A stretch of DNA of 64,000 nt from Dama dama (taxonomy: Eukaryota > Chordata > Mammalia > Artiodactyla > Cervidae): positions 15,066,001 to 15,130,000 of the forward strand of contig NC_083714.1 in NCBI RefSeq assembly GCF_033118175.1. Direction: 5' to 3'. The position numbers and the translations under genes were made by a program. The notes beneath the pieces are model-generated. The model made no database searches. It was not told the DNA's origin and worked only from the letters and a program-made list of their open reading frames with translations. Shown here one piece after another: positions 37,665 to 50,255 of the stretch (position 1 is its first letter; each line of letters opens with the position of its first letter).

Positions 37665-38140
37665 GGTTTATCTCTACTTCATGATGTCTGGGGCCTCAAG
37701 TGGAAAGTCTTGAATGGCTAGGGATGACTCAGAGGCCTGAGGACTGGAAGCATCTAGGGGCTTCTTCACCCACATGACTAGCACGTGAACTGGGATGACT
37801 CAGATACTGCTTAGTGGAAATTATAGTTAGCTATAGCACCTACAAATGGCCTCTCCATGGGAGAGTCCAGACAGTGAGTGTTCCAAGAGATCCAGGTGGA
37901 AATTGTGTGGCTTTCTCTGACCTAGCCTTGGAAGTCATACAGTGTTACTTCCTCCACATTTTGTTGATTACTACAGGTCACTGAGGCTAATCCCAGACTC
38001 AAGGGGAGAAATATTAGACTCTACCTATTGATGGGGGAGTGGTAAGATCACACTGCAAAAGAGTATGTAGGGTAAGAGATACGGTGTCTCTACCTTTGAA
38101 GAGTATAATCTGCCACAGTGAACAAATAAATGAATCTATG
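37665..38140 (+). mobile_element. ERVL-type (MLT2-like) solo LTR
   Basis: Contains CTAGGGGCTTCTTCACCCAC, AATGGCCTCTCCATGGGAGA and TGACCTAGCCTTGGAAGTCA, in the order of MLT2-type LTRs. It splits an older L1. No viral gene is present. Confidence 0.55.
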
Positions 38141-38391
38141 TGTAAGTCTAAACAGCCTTGGTTACAAAATCCAACAATAACAATAAAAAATAATTTGGGA
38201 TGGTAAAAATAAAATGGAAATACAATACTTAATAGCAATACATGAAAAAAAAACCTATGCATGAATGTTTATAGCAGCTCTATTCATAATCTCCAAAACC
38301 CAGAAACAATGCAAATGTTCTTCACTAAGTGATAGATAAATGAACTGTATATCTATATAGTGGAGTATTGCTCAGTGATAGAAAGGAATGA

Positions 38392-38661
38392 TGGAGAAGG
38401 CAATGGCAACCCACTCCAATATTCTTGTCTGGAAAATTCCATGGATGGAGGAGCCTGGTAGGCTGCAGTCCATGGGGTCACAAAGAGTCAGATACAACTG
38501 ACCGACTTCACTTTCACTTTTCACTTTCAGGCATTGGAGAAGGAAATGGCAACCCACTCCAGTACTCTTGCCTGGGAAATCCCAGGGATGGGGGAGCCTG
38601 GTGGGCTGCCATCTGTGGAGTCGCACAGAGTCGGACACAACTGAAGCGACTTAGCAGCAGC
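38392..38661 (+). mobile_element. Bov-A2 SINE
   Basis: Bov-A dimer with the TTCACTTTCACTTTTCACTT linker. A perfect 12-base duplication AGAAAGGAATGA at 38380-38391 and 38662-38673. Confidence 0.96.
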
Positions 38662-38860
38662 AGAAAGGAATGAACTCTTGATCCTTGCAACAACTTGGAT
38701 GAATCTCAAAGATATGCTAATTGTTCAGGAATTAGTGATGATGGCTGCATTTTGTAAATGTACTAAAAATTTATCAAAAACAATGTATCATATACTTTAA
38801 AAGGATGAATTTTATGGTATGTAAACTGTATGCCAATTAAAAATGGGAGAAACATAATTT

Positions 38861-39329
38861 TCAGAAAAAGGGAAAATCATGGCTCTCAAACAAATATAAA
38901 AATGAATACATGTTTAAAGAATGAAGGAATTGACTTGCAAATAAAGGCAAAACTGTTTTTTTCCACAAAAAGGAGGGAAGTCAATCAAAACTTTTGGATA
39001 TGACAGAGTTGGAATATCCATCAATGACCTACAATTTAGAAAGCAGTTTTGCTCTTTTCAAAACTGCTCAAAGACAATGAACCAGACTGAATCAGAGAGC
39101 CTGTAAGAGTGTGCTATTGATTATATATAATTTTCCATTAAAGGACAAAGTTTTTTCTACAATGTGTTATAGTTTATAGAAATGTATACATCCCAAGTCA
39201 ACTTTATGCTAATTTAAAGTTTTTAAAATGAGTATTATTACAGTGACTTTTTGATAACAGATGACTAGAACAGAAATGGAATACCCAATAGGAACCTGTC
39301 GCAGTTGTCTACATTAAACACAATGGAAG
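38861..39329. other. AT-rich non-coding stretch
   Basis: No recognised element. Probably older L1-derived or unique. Confidence 0.35.
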
Positions 39330-40065
39330 CCAGTGTTAGGGTGGAGCCTGTGGACAATTACTACTGAGTCCAAGCTCATTTTGCTCTCTACACTACAGGC
39401 CAATAAATCCAGGAGATGAAGTGTTGAGGCAAGGAGTATGACTTCATTTGGAAAGTCCGTTGATTGAGAAAATGGCAGACCAGTCTCAAGATAATCATCT
39501 TATGGAGGTCTGGATGGCAGGTTCTTTTATAGAACAGAGGTGAGGTAAAAAGGCCATTAATCTTGCAAATATCTCCTCGAGTGGCAAGCCTCAGGGAAGG
39601 GATGTGTTAATTTCTTCCTTCCTGCCATTCACAGGTGGACATGGCCCTGAACAAAAGCACTTTGGTTTAATATTCAGACAGAGGGGCAGGGTTCCCCCAG
39701 GCAGGCTGTTATGTATAAATAGTATCCTTTTAGTGAGCAAAAGCAATGGAAGCAAAAGTTAATGGTAAAAGATCCAACATAGAGTCAGAACTGGCTTTTT
39801 CCTGCAAAACAATGAGAAAAACTGATTTGAGTTTGTGAGGGTTAAATCACACAGTCAAAGTAAGTCAAAGTTAGGCCTGCTCAAACAGAGTAATTTATGA
39901 ATTCAGAGGAAGCACATCCAGGGATGGATGTCCCTTTTCCAGGCCACTGTGTGAAAGGGACATGGATATCCCTTTTCCCAACCACCATGTGAGAGACCAT
40001 CACTTTCCCTACCTCCATTCATGCAACTGAAATACCCTAGGGTATTTCCTCAAATAAGAAACATT
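39330..40065. mobile_element. Probable ruminant endogenous retrovirus LTR
   Basis: Resembles a ruminant LTR that I know by its text (GGCCAATAAATCCAGGAGAT, TTGAGGCAAGGAGTATGACT, CAAAAGCACTTTGGTTTAAT). Neither edges nor strand are certain. No gag, pol or env coding sequence is visible. It lies between L1-like segments. Confidence 0.45.
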
Positions 40066-40069
40066 TAGT

Positions 40070-40560
40070 AACAGACAGAAAAATACAATTATAGCAGCTT
40101 TATGCATAATAGCATAAGACTAGAAACAAGGCAGGTGCCAATTAACAGAAGAATAGATAAAATGTGGTGTCCTCAAACAACGAAATACTACTTAGTAATA
40201 AAAAGGAAAGAACTACTGATACATAACAAGTATGACTTAAATGCATTATGTAGAGTGAAAGAAGCCTTCTATAATGAGTACGTACTTTGTGATTCTATTA
40301 TGTTAAGTTCTAGGAGAGGCAGATCTAAGCACTGGCACAAAAATATAAGAATTCTGGTTACCTCTGAAGGGCACTGAGGGCAGGGACTATCTGGGAAAGA
40401 GTAGGAGTGAGATTTCTGATGATGCTATTTGGTATCTGGACAGAAGTTTGGATTACATATTTGTATATATATGTCAAAACTCAGCCAACATATCACTAAC
40501 ATATCAACATATCACTTCTGTTGTATGTAAGTTTTACATTAAAAGAACAAAAGAACATTA
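40070..40560 (+). mobile_element. Old L1 3' end
   Basis: L1M 3' sequence (ATAGCAGCTTTATGCATAAT; GTTACCTCTGAAGGGCACTG). Confidence 0.75.
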
Positions 40561-41724
40561 GGAAATTACTGAACTCTAGCTAATAACATGCATTCTGAAA
40601 TGTTTAGGGGGAAGTGTGCTGAAGTCTTCAACCTCCTTTGATATCAAAGGAGATCTCAAAATGATAAATACAGCAGATTGATGTGTGTATTAATAAGGTG
40701 GCTAGATGGAAAGTATGTTATAAAGCAAGTATAATAAAATGGAGACTCTAGAATCTATATGGTGGGTATACAAGTGCTCACTGAAAAATTCTCTCACCTT
40801 TTCTGAGTCTTTGAAAGTTTCCTAATAAAATGCTGGAAAAAAATTAACAGGAATCTTCCCCTCCCCTCCCCAAAAGCAACAACAAGATACTTCAAGAGTC
40901 CAAGTCAGCAGGGCTCATTTAAAACTGAAACACATCACATGCTTTCAGCCTTAAGTAAGAACAAGGTGAAATAAGAAATTAATCAAGGGCAAAACTTGTG
41001 TCTTTGCAAATGATTTTCAGGGCTTTGATTTGTTGTTTAGGAGGGAGGTAAGCACTCATTCCTCAGAAGAATCAGCATTTCTAGAAGAGAAAAGGGAGTC
41101 AAGTGCCTATTTTCTGGATTCATTTGTAAAGCTGTGTGGGCAAGTGCAAAAAATAAAAACAGAAAAAAAAAAAAAAACCATGCACAAGCATATCCCAGGA
41201 GTCTTTCTCTCAGTCCCTAGTTTATGTACTGTGTATTTTATCAAGGATGTAGCAAAGGGCCTCCTGCTCCCTCTCTGAATCTTCCAAATTCTATCCCTGT
41301 CCTTTTCCCTAGATTGAAACCTGAAATCCATCTACAGATCCTAGCCTTAAGGTAAGGCTTTGATCCCAGCTAGGTGCAGGAAAGACTGTATGATGTAATT
41401 GCAAGATCTAAAGGCAGATACAGGGATGTGGTGGGGTGGGGTGGTATAAGAGTCTGGTGGGGAGGTTGGTTAAATAATCTGGGAGTCTTGTGGGAAGGGG
41501 GAGAAGAAGAAGGAGGAAGGAGAAACCACTTTGATGATCCCCACACATCTGCACGAATAACCCAAATTAATATACAAATAATGTAATTTATATTAGACAA
41601 ATTCAAAAGTTGTTTAAAGCCCAAAGGAAAAATACATTCTGCAATAATATAGTCACTCACATATAGTACATCTCCATCCAGAATGGAGATACATCCATCC
41701 ACTTCTTTCTATGCATTCTGAGTT
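40561..41724. other. Non-coding stretch with one L1-like 3' trace
   Basis: A LINE 3' end-like piece is at about 40760-40845 (TATACAAGTGCTCACTGAAA). An A-run is at 41164-41177 and a G-rich stretch at 41425-41520. No gene is supported. Confidence 0.4.
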
Positions 41725-42413
41725 TTTAAATTTAATTTTTTATTTTGAGATAATTATAGATTCATATGCAGTAGTGAGAAAAAATGCTGAGAGGTCTCAT
41801 GTAACAATTACCTAGTTTCCCCAAAGTTAACATCTTGCAAAACTATAGTGTAATATCAGCACTAGGATATTGGCATTGATACAGTCACAAAACAGAACAG
41901 TTTCATCACTGGAAAAAATCCCTCATGGTGCTCATTTATAGCTTCATCCACTTCCTTTATATATCCACCCACACAGCCTCTGGCAATCATTAATCTGTTC
42001 TCCATTTCTACAATTTTGTTATTTCAAGAATGTTATATAAATGAAGCATATAGTATGTAACCTTTGGGTTTGGCTTTTTTTCTCTTAGCATAATCCTCTG
42101 GAGATTCATCCAGGTTGTGTGTTTCAATAGAGAGTCTCTTGTAGAAATATATAGTTGGATCATGTTTCTTAAATCCATTCTAGAGTTTAATCCCTTCGTT
42201 TGAAGTATCTGCGGATAAGGAAAGGCTTCTGCCATTTTGCTTTGTTTTCTATATTACCATAACTTTTGTGCCTCATTGCCTCCTTTACTGCCTTTTTGTG
42301 ATTCATTTATTTTTCTAGCATACTGTTTTGATTCCTTTCTTGTTTGTTTTTATGTATATTTTAAAGTTGTTTCTTTTAGTGGTTATCTTGGGGATTACAA
42401 TCACCATCTTAAC

Positions 42414-42780
42414 ATTTTTTTATAATTCTGCCTCCCTGACTCACTAGCTACGTGACCTTGGGCAAGTCTACGCTCCAGTTTCTTTTTTTTTTTAATTTTT
42501 AAAAAATTTTATTTACTTATTTTTGGCTGTGCTGGGTCTTCATTGCTGCAAATGGGCTTTCTCTACTTACAGTGCAGTGGCTTCTCTTGTCGTGGAGCAC
42601 AGTCTCTAGGCACGAGGGCTTCAGCAGTTGCTGCACATAGGCTCAGCAATTGTGGCTCAAGAAATCTAGAGTACAGGCCCAGTAGTTATGGCCCATGGGC
42701 TTAATTGCCCACAGCATGTGAAATCTTCTCAGAGCAGGAATCGAACCCATGTTCCCTGCATTGGCCCACCAGGGAAGTCC
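42414..42780 (-). mobile_element. CHR-type SINE with a likely 3'-transduced segment
   Basis: On the minus strand the SINE runs from 42780 to an A-rich tail at about 42502-42480. It is followed by about 60 bases that include the MIR motif GACTTGCCCAAGGTCACGTA, then a second A run at 42414-42421. TSDs CCATCTTAAC at 42404-42413 and 42781-42790 enclose all of it. Confidence 0.75.
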
Positions 42781-43324
42781 CCATCTTAACTTTATAACAA
42801 TCAGGTTTGAATTAATAACAACTTAGTTTCAACAGTATAAAAACTATTTTATATTAAAAACTCCTTTACAGTTTCATAGTCAATGTTGTTAGTGTTATAC
42901 CTTATATCTTTACTCACTGTATGCCCAATAATATTGATTTATAATTATTGCTTTATTTACTGATTTTTTAAATCATACAGAAGGAAAAATGTAGTTTCAG
43001 GCAAAAAAAGTGCAATACTATTGACTGTCATCTTTACCTATATAGCTATTAATATGTTTATCTTTGAATACATTCCATAGTTCATGATGTATAATTCTTT
43101 TATATATTGCTGAGTTCTTAACTGTTCAAGGGTTTTTCCATCTATATTCATGAAGGATATTGGTCTGTAGTTTTCTTTCTTCCTTCCTTTCTTTCCTTTG
43201 TTCTTTCCTTCCTTCCTTCCTTAGTGCTATAACTTTCCCTCTCAGCACTGCTTTAGCTATCTATGTTCCACAAATTTTGATAAATTGTCTTTTCATTTTC
43301 ACTCATTTCTTTACACATTTTTTT

Positions 43325-43789
43325 TTTTAATTTTTTTATTAGTTGGAGGCTAATTACTTCACAACATTTCAGTAGGTTTTGTCATACATTGATATGAATC
43401 AGCCATGGATTTACACGTCTTCCCCATCCCAATCCCCGCTCCCACCTCCCTCTCCACCCGATTCTTCTCAAAACATCCCACCCTCGCCTTCTCCCAGAGA
43501 GTTCAAAAGTCTGTTCTGTATTTCTGTGTCTCTTTTTCTGTTTTGCATATAGGGTTATCGTTACCATCTTTCTAAATTCCATATATATGTGTTAGTATGC
43601 TGTAATGTTCTTTATCTTTCTGGCTTACTTCACTCTGTATAAGGGGCTCCAGCTTCATCCATCTCATTAGGACTGGTTCAAATGAATTCTTTTTAATGGC
43701 TGAGTAATATTCCATGGTGTATATGTACCACAGCTTCCTTATCCATTCGTCTGCTGATGGGCATCTAGGTTGCTTCCATGTCCTGGCTA
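43325..43789 (-). mobile_element. Young ruminant L1, 5'-truncated, with internal deletion
   Basis: Reversed 3' UTR and ORF2 C-terminus (CATTGATATGAATCAGCCAT; TGAGTAATATTCCATGGTGT). TTACACATTTT is duplicated at 43311-43321 and 43790-43800. About 94 bases of the 3' UTR are missing near 43463 compared with the copy at 27604. Confidence 0.9.
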
Positions 43790-44504
43790 TTACACATTTT
43801 TTTATTTCTTTTGGTCCCATGGATTATTTAGAATACTGTTGTTTACTTTCCAAGTATTTGTTGCTTTTCCTATTATCTTTATGTTATTAATTTCTAGCTT
43901 GATTCCTTTGTGGTCAAATAATACATTTTGTATGATTTCTACTCTTTTTCTCTGACTGCTTTCAAGGATTTTTCTTTCTCTAGTTTTCATTACTTTAATT
44001 ATGATGTATCTTGGCATAGACTACTCTGGTTTTGGCCTGAGGTTCACTTCTTGAATCAGTAGGTTTATGCTTCTTGCTAAATTTAGGAAGGTTTCAGTCA
44101 TTATTTTTTAAAGTACCTTTCAAGGCTTGATCTCTTTTTCCTTTGCTTCTGGGAGTCTGAAGACACAAATGTAAGATCTTTTGCTGTTGTGCCACATGAC
44201 CCTGTGGCTCTTTCTTCAGTCTTTTTTCTCTTTGTTGCTCAGATGGTGATTTTTATTGTACTATTTCCCTGTTCACTGAATCTTTCTTCTATACACTGCA
44301 CTCTGCTGTTGAGCTATCCAATGGAACTTTTTATTTCAGTTACTCTATTTTTCAATTCCCAAATAAAAAAAAATTGGTTCTTTTTTGTATCTTCTATTTA
44401 TTGCTGAGATTTACTGTTTCTTGGCTGAAGTTTTCCTTTTTAAAAATGAGTTAACAGTGTTCAAAATTATGTTTTGGAGTGGTTCTATAATGGTTGCTTT
44501 AAAA

Positions 44505-44717
44505 GTGAAAGATAATGAAGTCGCTCAGTTGTGTCTGACTCTTGCAACCCCATGGACTGTAGCCTACCTGGCTCCTCCATCCATGGGACTTTCCAGGCAA
44601 GAATACTGGAGTGGGTTGCCATTACCTTCTCCAGGAGATCTTCCTGACCCAGGGATTGAACCTGGGTCTCCCAAATTGTAGGCAGATGCTTTACCGTTGG
44701 AGCCACCAGGGAAGTCC
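44505..44717 (-). mobile_element. Bov-tA SINE
   Basis: Reversed Bov-tA with an 11-base duplication TTGCTTTAAAA at 44494-44504 and 44718-44728. Confidence 0.96.
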
Positions 44718-45290
44718 TTGCTTTAAAATCTTTGTCAAATAATGCTAACATATCTATCTTCTCTGTGTTGGCATCTATTGATTGTCTCTTTCACTCAGTT
44801 TGATGTATTCCTGGTTCTTGTCATGATGAGCAATTTTCAATTGACACCTGGACATTTTCATATTATGTTTTGAGTCTGGATCTTATTTAAAACTTCTGTT
44901 TAAGTTGACTTTATTTGACACCATTACACTGGGGGAAGGAGAGAGGGCCACCTCATTAGTGGATATAGAAATCCAAGTTTCCCATTTGGCCTCTGTTGAC
45001 AGCGAAGTTAGGGAAGTGCTCCTCATTTTTGCTGTGTGGGGGTGGGACTTCTGGTTCTCCTTGCATTCAATTGACATAATGCTAGGCATAGTTTCATTAC
45101 TCTCCACTAGGCTTCCTCCGAAAGCACTCCAGTAGAGAATGTTAGGGACTCTTTGCTACTGCTTGTGGGCATGGAAGTCCAGGCTCTCCAGGTGGTCTCT
45201 CTGATATCATGGTGGAAGGAGGGCTCATTACTGCCTGGTAGGAATGAAAGTCACCCTATTAATATAATGAAAGACATCTTTATAATTTTC

Positions 45291-46424
45291 CTGACTTAGG
45301 CACTCTGTTCCAAAAATAGGTATAATGAAGACCAAATATATATTCTTAGTATAAACCAAAGTAGCACTATATAGTTGAGAAATCAAAACTGATACATGAT
45401 ATAATGGGTGTCTGTTACAAGAATTCCATCAAGTGTTGGATTGGCTGATACAAGCACTACTGGTAGCAGGAGGAAAAGAGAATTCAGTGAATCAATACAA
45501 GGAGGTGAGAATGAGTGTAGCATTATTCCTGCAGACAGGGGTCTCTCTGCCTGACCGAAGATCTTTACGTAGGAGCAGGGAGAGTTGGTTGACTGGTGGT
45601 TGGTGGTGGGTAAGGGAGCAGATAGAGAGTAGACTAGAAAAAGAAGAGAGAAGTATTTGTACTTAATGTGGTAAGCTGATGGTTGGCACTTGCTGAAGGG
45701 ACCACATGAGAGAAAAGCCAAGATGCAGCCATATTGGGGTTTTGCCCTCACTCCTTTAATAAGCTGGTTGGCAGTTGCAACTCTCCAGGCATAGTGGGTG
45801 AAATACGGTAAAGCAGAGAGACATCTCTATGTAAGGGACCATACCTAGAGAAGTAGTGGGGATAGGAGTCTGCAACAAGACTGATGACAGCCTAACAGCT
45901 CCAGGATTAAGGAATCAGATTTAGAAAAATAATCTTTCTAGAGGAAAAAGGTAGTGATGCAAAGATACAAGAAATAGTAAGATGACATCTATTTTATATA
46001 TAAAGTTCTACCCCAGACCAGGAACTTTGGGGAAGCTCTTGATGTCAGATTTCATATCTTGTGTTCCCCCAAATGCTTAGCACACAGTCTCATGCACTGA
46101 TGATGTTCAACAAATTTGAGCATAAACAGAAACATTTGTTTTTATTTAGCTTTCTGGTTTGTGCAGTCTTAAGGATCCTAGAGTAGAATGACTGAGTAAA
46201 ATAAGTCCATCATGGAAATGGTTATTGAGCATCTCCTATGTGCAAAGTACTGCTATTGAGCTAGTCAAAAACAAATCTTTGTTCAGGGGTGATGCAAGAC
46301 CTTAACCAAAATTGCTGTTAGATTTTTAATACTATGTACCTCTTGGGTAAGCTACATATGTTTGTCTTCCTAGAAATATTAATAACACCTATGATTGCAA
46401 CTTTCTTGGGCAGATACATTTAAG
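45291..46424. other. Non-coding stretch
   Basis: A possible L2 3' trace at 46060-46120 and a MIR-like piece at 46205-46260. Open frames at 45383-45751 have no known domain. Confidence 0.4.
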
Positions 46425-46700
46425 AGAGACAATACTGCATAATGGTTAAGAGCAGACTCTTGAGTCAGGTGGCCTGTGTTTAAATCTTTGCCATGTCAAC
46501 TACAGTTTGATTTTTGTCAAGTTATTTACCTTTTCTATGCCTCCTTTTACTGAATTAAAAAAATATGATAATAACAGTATCTATCACCCAAGATGTTGTG
46601 CAAAATTCACAAATTAATGTAGGTGAAATGGTTCATTAGCTCTTGGCACATTGTATACTTTTTTAAAAAAGTTACCATTATTGTTGCTACTTAATCCTTC
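46425..46700 (+). mobile_element. MIR SINE, near full length
   Basis: CATAATGGTTAAGAGCAGAC, then TTGTCAAGTTATTTACCTTT and TTAGCTCTTGGCACATTG, in MIR order. Confidence 0.8.
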
Positions 46701-46844
46701 TTAAACACTTGGTTATTTATTGATACTGGTTATTTATATATTAATTGCACATAGACCCTGAGCAATAGTCTTATTGACTATAAATATATTGTTCTTATAG
46801 CTTTATGATAACTGCTACTGTCCCTGTTGCTCAGTTGAGAGAAA

Positions 46845-47085
46845 CACTGAGAGATTGCTACTTGCAGGCTTTGGGATCAGCTTGCCTTGGTTTCAATCTA
46901 AGTTCTGCTTTATACTAACAGTATGAGCTGCAACAAGTTATTTTAGCTCAACTGAGCCTTGTGTTTGTCACCTATGACTTAAGGATAATATTATACACCT
47001 CACAGGGCTGTTGTGAGACCTAAACTGGATGAGTGTAAAGTGGCAGAGTGACTGGCACAGAATAAGTGATTGACAGTAACCAAGT
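46845..47085 (+). mobile_element. MIR SINE
   Basis: TTGCCTTGGTTTCAATCTAA, TGAGCTGCAACAAGTTATTT, CACAGGGCTGTTGTGAGACC and GACTGGCACAGAATAAGTG. Confidence 0.75.
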
Positions 47086-48079
47086 GGCACACACTGTAAC
47101 TCTTGGGAGAGAGAGAAATTAGGGACTGAAACTCCCTCCTCCCAGCCAGAGTAAGAGCTCTGGTGTGGATCAAGAGTAAAATGAAGTTCTGGAGTCCACA
47201 GAGCCACACAATTAGACCACCCTGCTAGGGGTGGAATATAGGAATTATAAATAGAACTGGCTTAAAGCAAACAAACCCTTGCTTTCTTTTGGCTCTCTTG
47301 GAGCCCTTCTTTTCTGCATAGCTTGTTCTTTTTATTCTTTCTGATCCCAGAGGGCTGGAGCAATAAGACACCATTCCCAGGATCTTGGAAATTTGGGCAG
47401 GACCAGGGTACAGAGACAGAGAGTGGGTGGCTTAGCCCATTTAGATCTTATAGAAAAGAGAGGGGTGATGAGAGACAGAGGGAATGGCAGAACAGTTTTC
47501 CTTATGGCATCCCTCCCTTCCCCCTGTTAGGCCAGGTTCTAAGATCCAGTGATGGGAGATATGGTGAGGGCCATGGAGAGGGGGACCAAACAGCCTCCTC
47601 AGCATCCTGCTCAGCTCGATCTCCTGTATGAGCTCCATGCAGGAGTGGGAAAAGGGAGTCCTTGTCTGCACACACAGTCCAATCCTTTGGACTAAAGTTC
47701 CACTGATTGACTAAACAGTGTTCCCTCAGTGCTATTTATCTCCTGAGTACTGTAGAGGTTTTGAAAAATGACCAAAAATCCATTGGAGCTCCTCCCATCA
47801 AGATGTGGAGTCCATCTTCCCCTCTAGGAGTCAAGGTGGCTTGTAATGGCTTCAACCAATACAATCTGACAGAAGTGATATTACACTACTTCTGATGGTA
47901 AGTCCTAAAAAACCAGGCAGCTTTTACCTGGTTCTTTTAAGATAATCTCTCTGAGGGAAGTCAGTTGCCCCTTAAGAAGTTACATAACCCTGAGATCACC
48001 ATGCTGGAGAAGCCACAGTAGGCACCTCTGTTAATGCAGAGGTGTTTTAGAAGAAGCATCCAAATCAGATGTGCACTGT
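47086..48079. other. Non-coding stretch
   Basis: Open frames of 76-102 codons at 47323-47671 have no recognisable product. A diverged repeat may lie at 47740-47930 but I cannot name it. Confidence 0.35.
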
Positions 48080-48215
48080 TCATTAGAATTCTAGAATTTG
48101 GAGGCATAAAGACCCTCAGAGGTCTTCTAGTTCAATTCCCTCATTGTACCATGAGAAAACTGAAGCTCAGAAAGTAGAAGTGATTTGGATACATTTTTTA
48201 AGCCACTAAGTGACC
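48080..48215 (-). mobile_element. MIR SINE fragment
   Basis: Reversed MIR core: TCTAGTTCAATTCCCTCATT, GAGAAAACTGAAGCTCAGAA. Confidence 0.6.
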
Positions 48216-48284
48216 GAAGCAGAAAGAGAAACCTGGTTTTCCAAGTCCTAATCCAGAGTTATCCTCACCACGCTTGACATCAAT

Positions 48285-48435
48285 GCCTCACAAACTTTCA
48301 TTTGCACACAAATCACGTGGGGATCTTGTTTACCTTGAGAAATGCCATAAGGGTCCGAGACTGCTTTTGTAATAAACTCTCAGTTAATGTCAATGCTGCT
48401 CATCCTTGGACCACACCTTGAGTTAGCAAAGCTAT
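48285..48435 (+). mobile_element. hAT-type MER58-like fragment
   Basis: CACACAAATCACGTGGGGAT, AAACTCTCAGTTAATGTCAA and TGGACCACACCTTGAGTTAG match the layout of MER58-type hAT MITEs. Confidence 0.5.
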
Positions 48436-49089
48436 TGGGCAAAATTAGAGGGAGAAGCTAACAAATCCTCTCTTAAAGTGTCAGCATCATAATCACTGTT
48501 TTATCATTTTCATCTTTTACTACATGCTTATTTTTCATTTGCCTTCTCCTTATATTCCCCCTTCCTTTTGAAGGTTTTGCCAAGTGCCTTGGTATTAGCA
48601 CCAGGGGAAGGTGAAACAAACATGTATAAGAAAAAAGATAAGAAATGTGATGGTATGGTTAAGTTCATTCTGCTTCTCCTTAGTGGATTTTGCAAAAAGT
48701 CTGTTGAAGGTAGAGGTAGAAATTGGCTCCAAAACAAGTTTGGGGGTTATTTCTGGATTTCCTGTTCCCTGTATTCATGGAAAATCCAGAGCATGCAGTA
48801 TGAATATATAATAGTGTGCCCAGTTTTCTTGTGTGGTTTGTGGAAACTGGTCACATTGCTTTACAGCCGCACCACATATATTTAAAGGCTATAGCTATGC
48901 AATGGGGCTTCAGTCCAAATGATTCAGAAAATTGCTTCAATCCTTTACTCTGTCAGTAGAGTTCTGGCTGGTACTTACAGAAGAAGTGGATGAAGAACAG
49001 AAACTTATGCCTTCTATTTATGCTAGTGATGACCTTCAACTTAAGTTAGATTATTTCCCTTCCCGATTTTAGAAAATATATGCTCACAC
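48436..49089. other. Non-coding stretch
   Basis: A 105-codon open frame at 48568-48885 has no known domain. No repeat is clear. Confidence 0.35.
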
Positions 49090-49205
49090 TGAAGCTGGTT
49101 CGAAGTCTTTTCAGCTCTGTCACCCTGTTCACTTCCCTCTCTGCAATTCAGTTCCCTCATTTGTAAAATGAGGGATCGGACTACTTCTAAAGTTCTAATA
49201 TTCCA
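49090..49205 (+). mobile_element. MIR SINE fragment
   Basis: CAGTTCCCTCATTTGTAAAA and TGAGGGATCGGACTACTTCT. Confidence 0.55.
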
Positions 49206-50084
49206 ATTATCGTCTTCAGGCCTGGATAGTGGTCACTGATGAGCAAGACAATGGTTAAGGCCATGAAAATATCTGCTTCAACCTTGTCCTCCAGGTTCTC
49301 TTACTTCCTAACTTCCTAAAGAAAGACATACACATTAGAAAGATTTTTAGCCACAAGAATTGAAACAATGCCTTTTCTGTTTATACCTTGGTTACCCAGA
49401 AATATAAATAAACCAGAACACTTCTCTCAGACATAAAAAAAAAGGAGTTCTGGTAACCTGAGGCCTCACTCTGTTGAGCTTTTCTGCTTGTGCCCTTTAT
49501 GCTTGTTGGTGACAACAAGCAGGACTGGGGTGGGACTGGGAGCAGCTGGAGTATGGACTCGGTGGGCTGCAGGGCAGGCTGACAGTCATTTTTTCTTAAG
49601 AGGTGTCAGGAATGATCTTAGTCATATATAAAATGTGAGTGATGCCAGGAAATGTTTTGCAGTTCTTTCAAAGGAGATTCAGATTCAAATTCCTTTGTCA
49701 CGAGTTTAGAAAGAGAGCAGAGAAGGAAATGTCAGGCTAAGGTTGACTCCCTTACCTTGAAACGTAGACCTTGGGGAGTGCCCTTGGTGAAGGAATTCTG
49801 TGACTGCCTAGTGCACTCAGTATTTTAAGAACTAACTTGAATGCTTCTGGTCTCAGAAGAAATAAAAAAGCAGCATTATATTATAAAATAGGAGCTAACC
49901 CAAATGGAACTGCACTGTTTCTCTATAGGTCCTCACTTCCTTATGGGTCCTCATCCTGGAGTTAGACACTGAGTGATTCATTTGTGTTTCTCTGGTGGTT
50001 TTGGGGTTTTTTTTTTTGGGGGGGGGTCTGGTTTTTTTAAAACTGGCTTCTGTGACATTATTTCTCTGGGATCCAATTTTATAG
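49206..50084. other. Non-coding stretch
   Basis: No recognised element apart from an A run at 49436-49443 and a T/G homopolymer pair at 50008-50026. Confidence 0.35.
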
Positions 50085-50255
50085 AGCACAGGGTTTCTCA
50101 ACCTCGGCACTGTTGACATTTGGGGCTGGGTAATTATTTGCTGTGGGGGATCTCCTGCGCATTGCAGGATGTTTAGCAGCATCCCTGGCCTCCATTCACT
50201 AGAATCCAGTTGTACCGTCTCACAGTGTGACAACCAAAAATGTCCCCAGGCACGG
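50085..50255 (+). mobile_element. MER5A-type hAT MITE
   Basis: CAGGGTTTCTCAACCTCGGC, ACTGTTGACATTTGGGGCTG, GATGTTTAGCAGCATCCCTG and CAACCAAAAATGTCCCCAGG follow the MER5A consensus. Confidence 0.85.

Larger units (their letters stand above)
37396..38860 (+). mobile_element. Old L1, interrupted by an LTR and a Bov-A2
   Basis: L1M ORF2 end at 37396-37660 resumes at about 38220 (TGTTTATAGCAGCTCTATTC) and after the SINE at 38674. Confidence 0.75.
41725..45290 (-). mobile_element. Old L1, antisense, with three later insertions
   Basis: Reversed L1M 3' end and ORF2 (TTTGAGATAATTATAGATTC; AATTACCTAGTTTCCCCAAA; GGATATTGGTCTGTAGTTTT). Interrupted by a SINE at 42414-42780, a young L1 at 43325-43789 and a Bov-tA at 44505-44717. 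The left and right parts may come from more than one L1. Confidence 0.75.
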
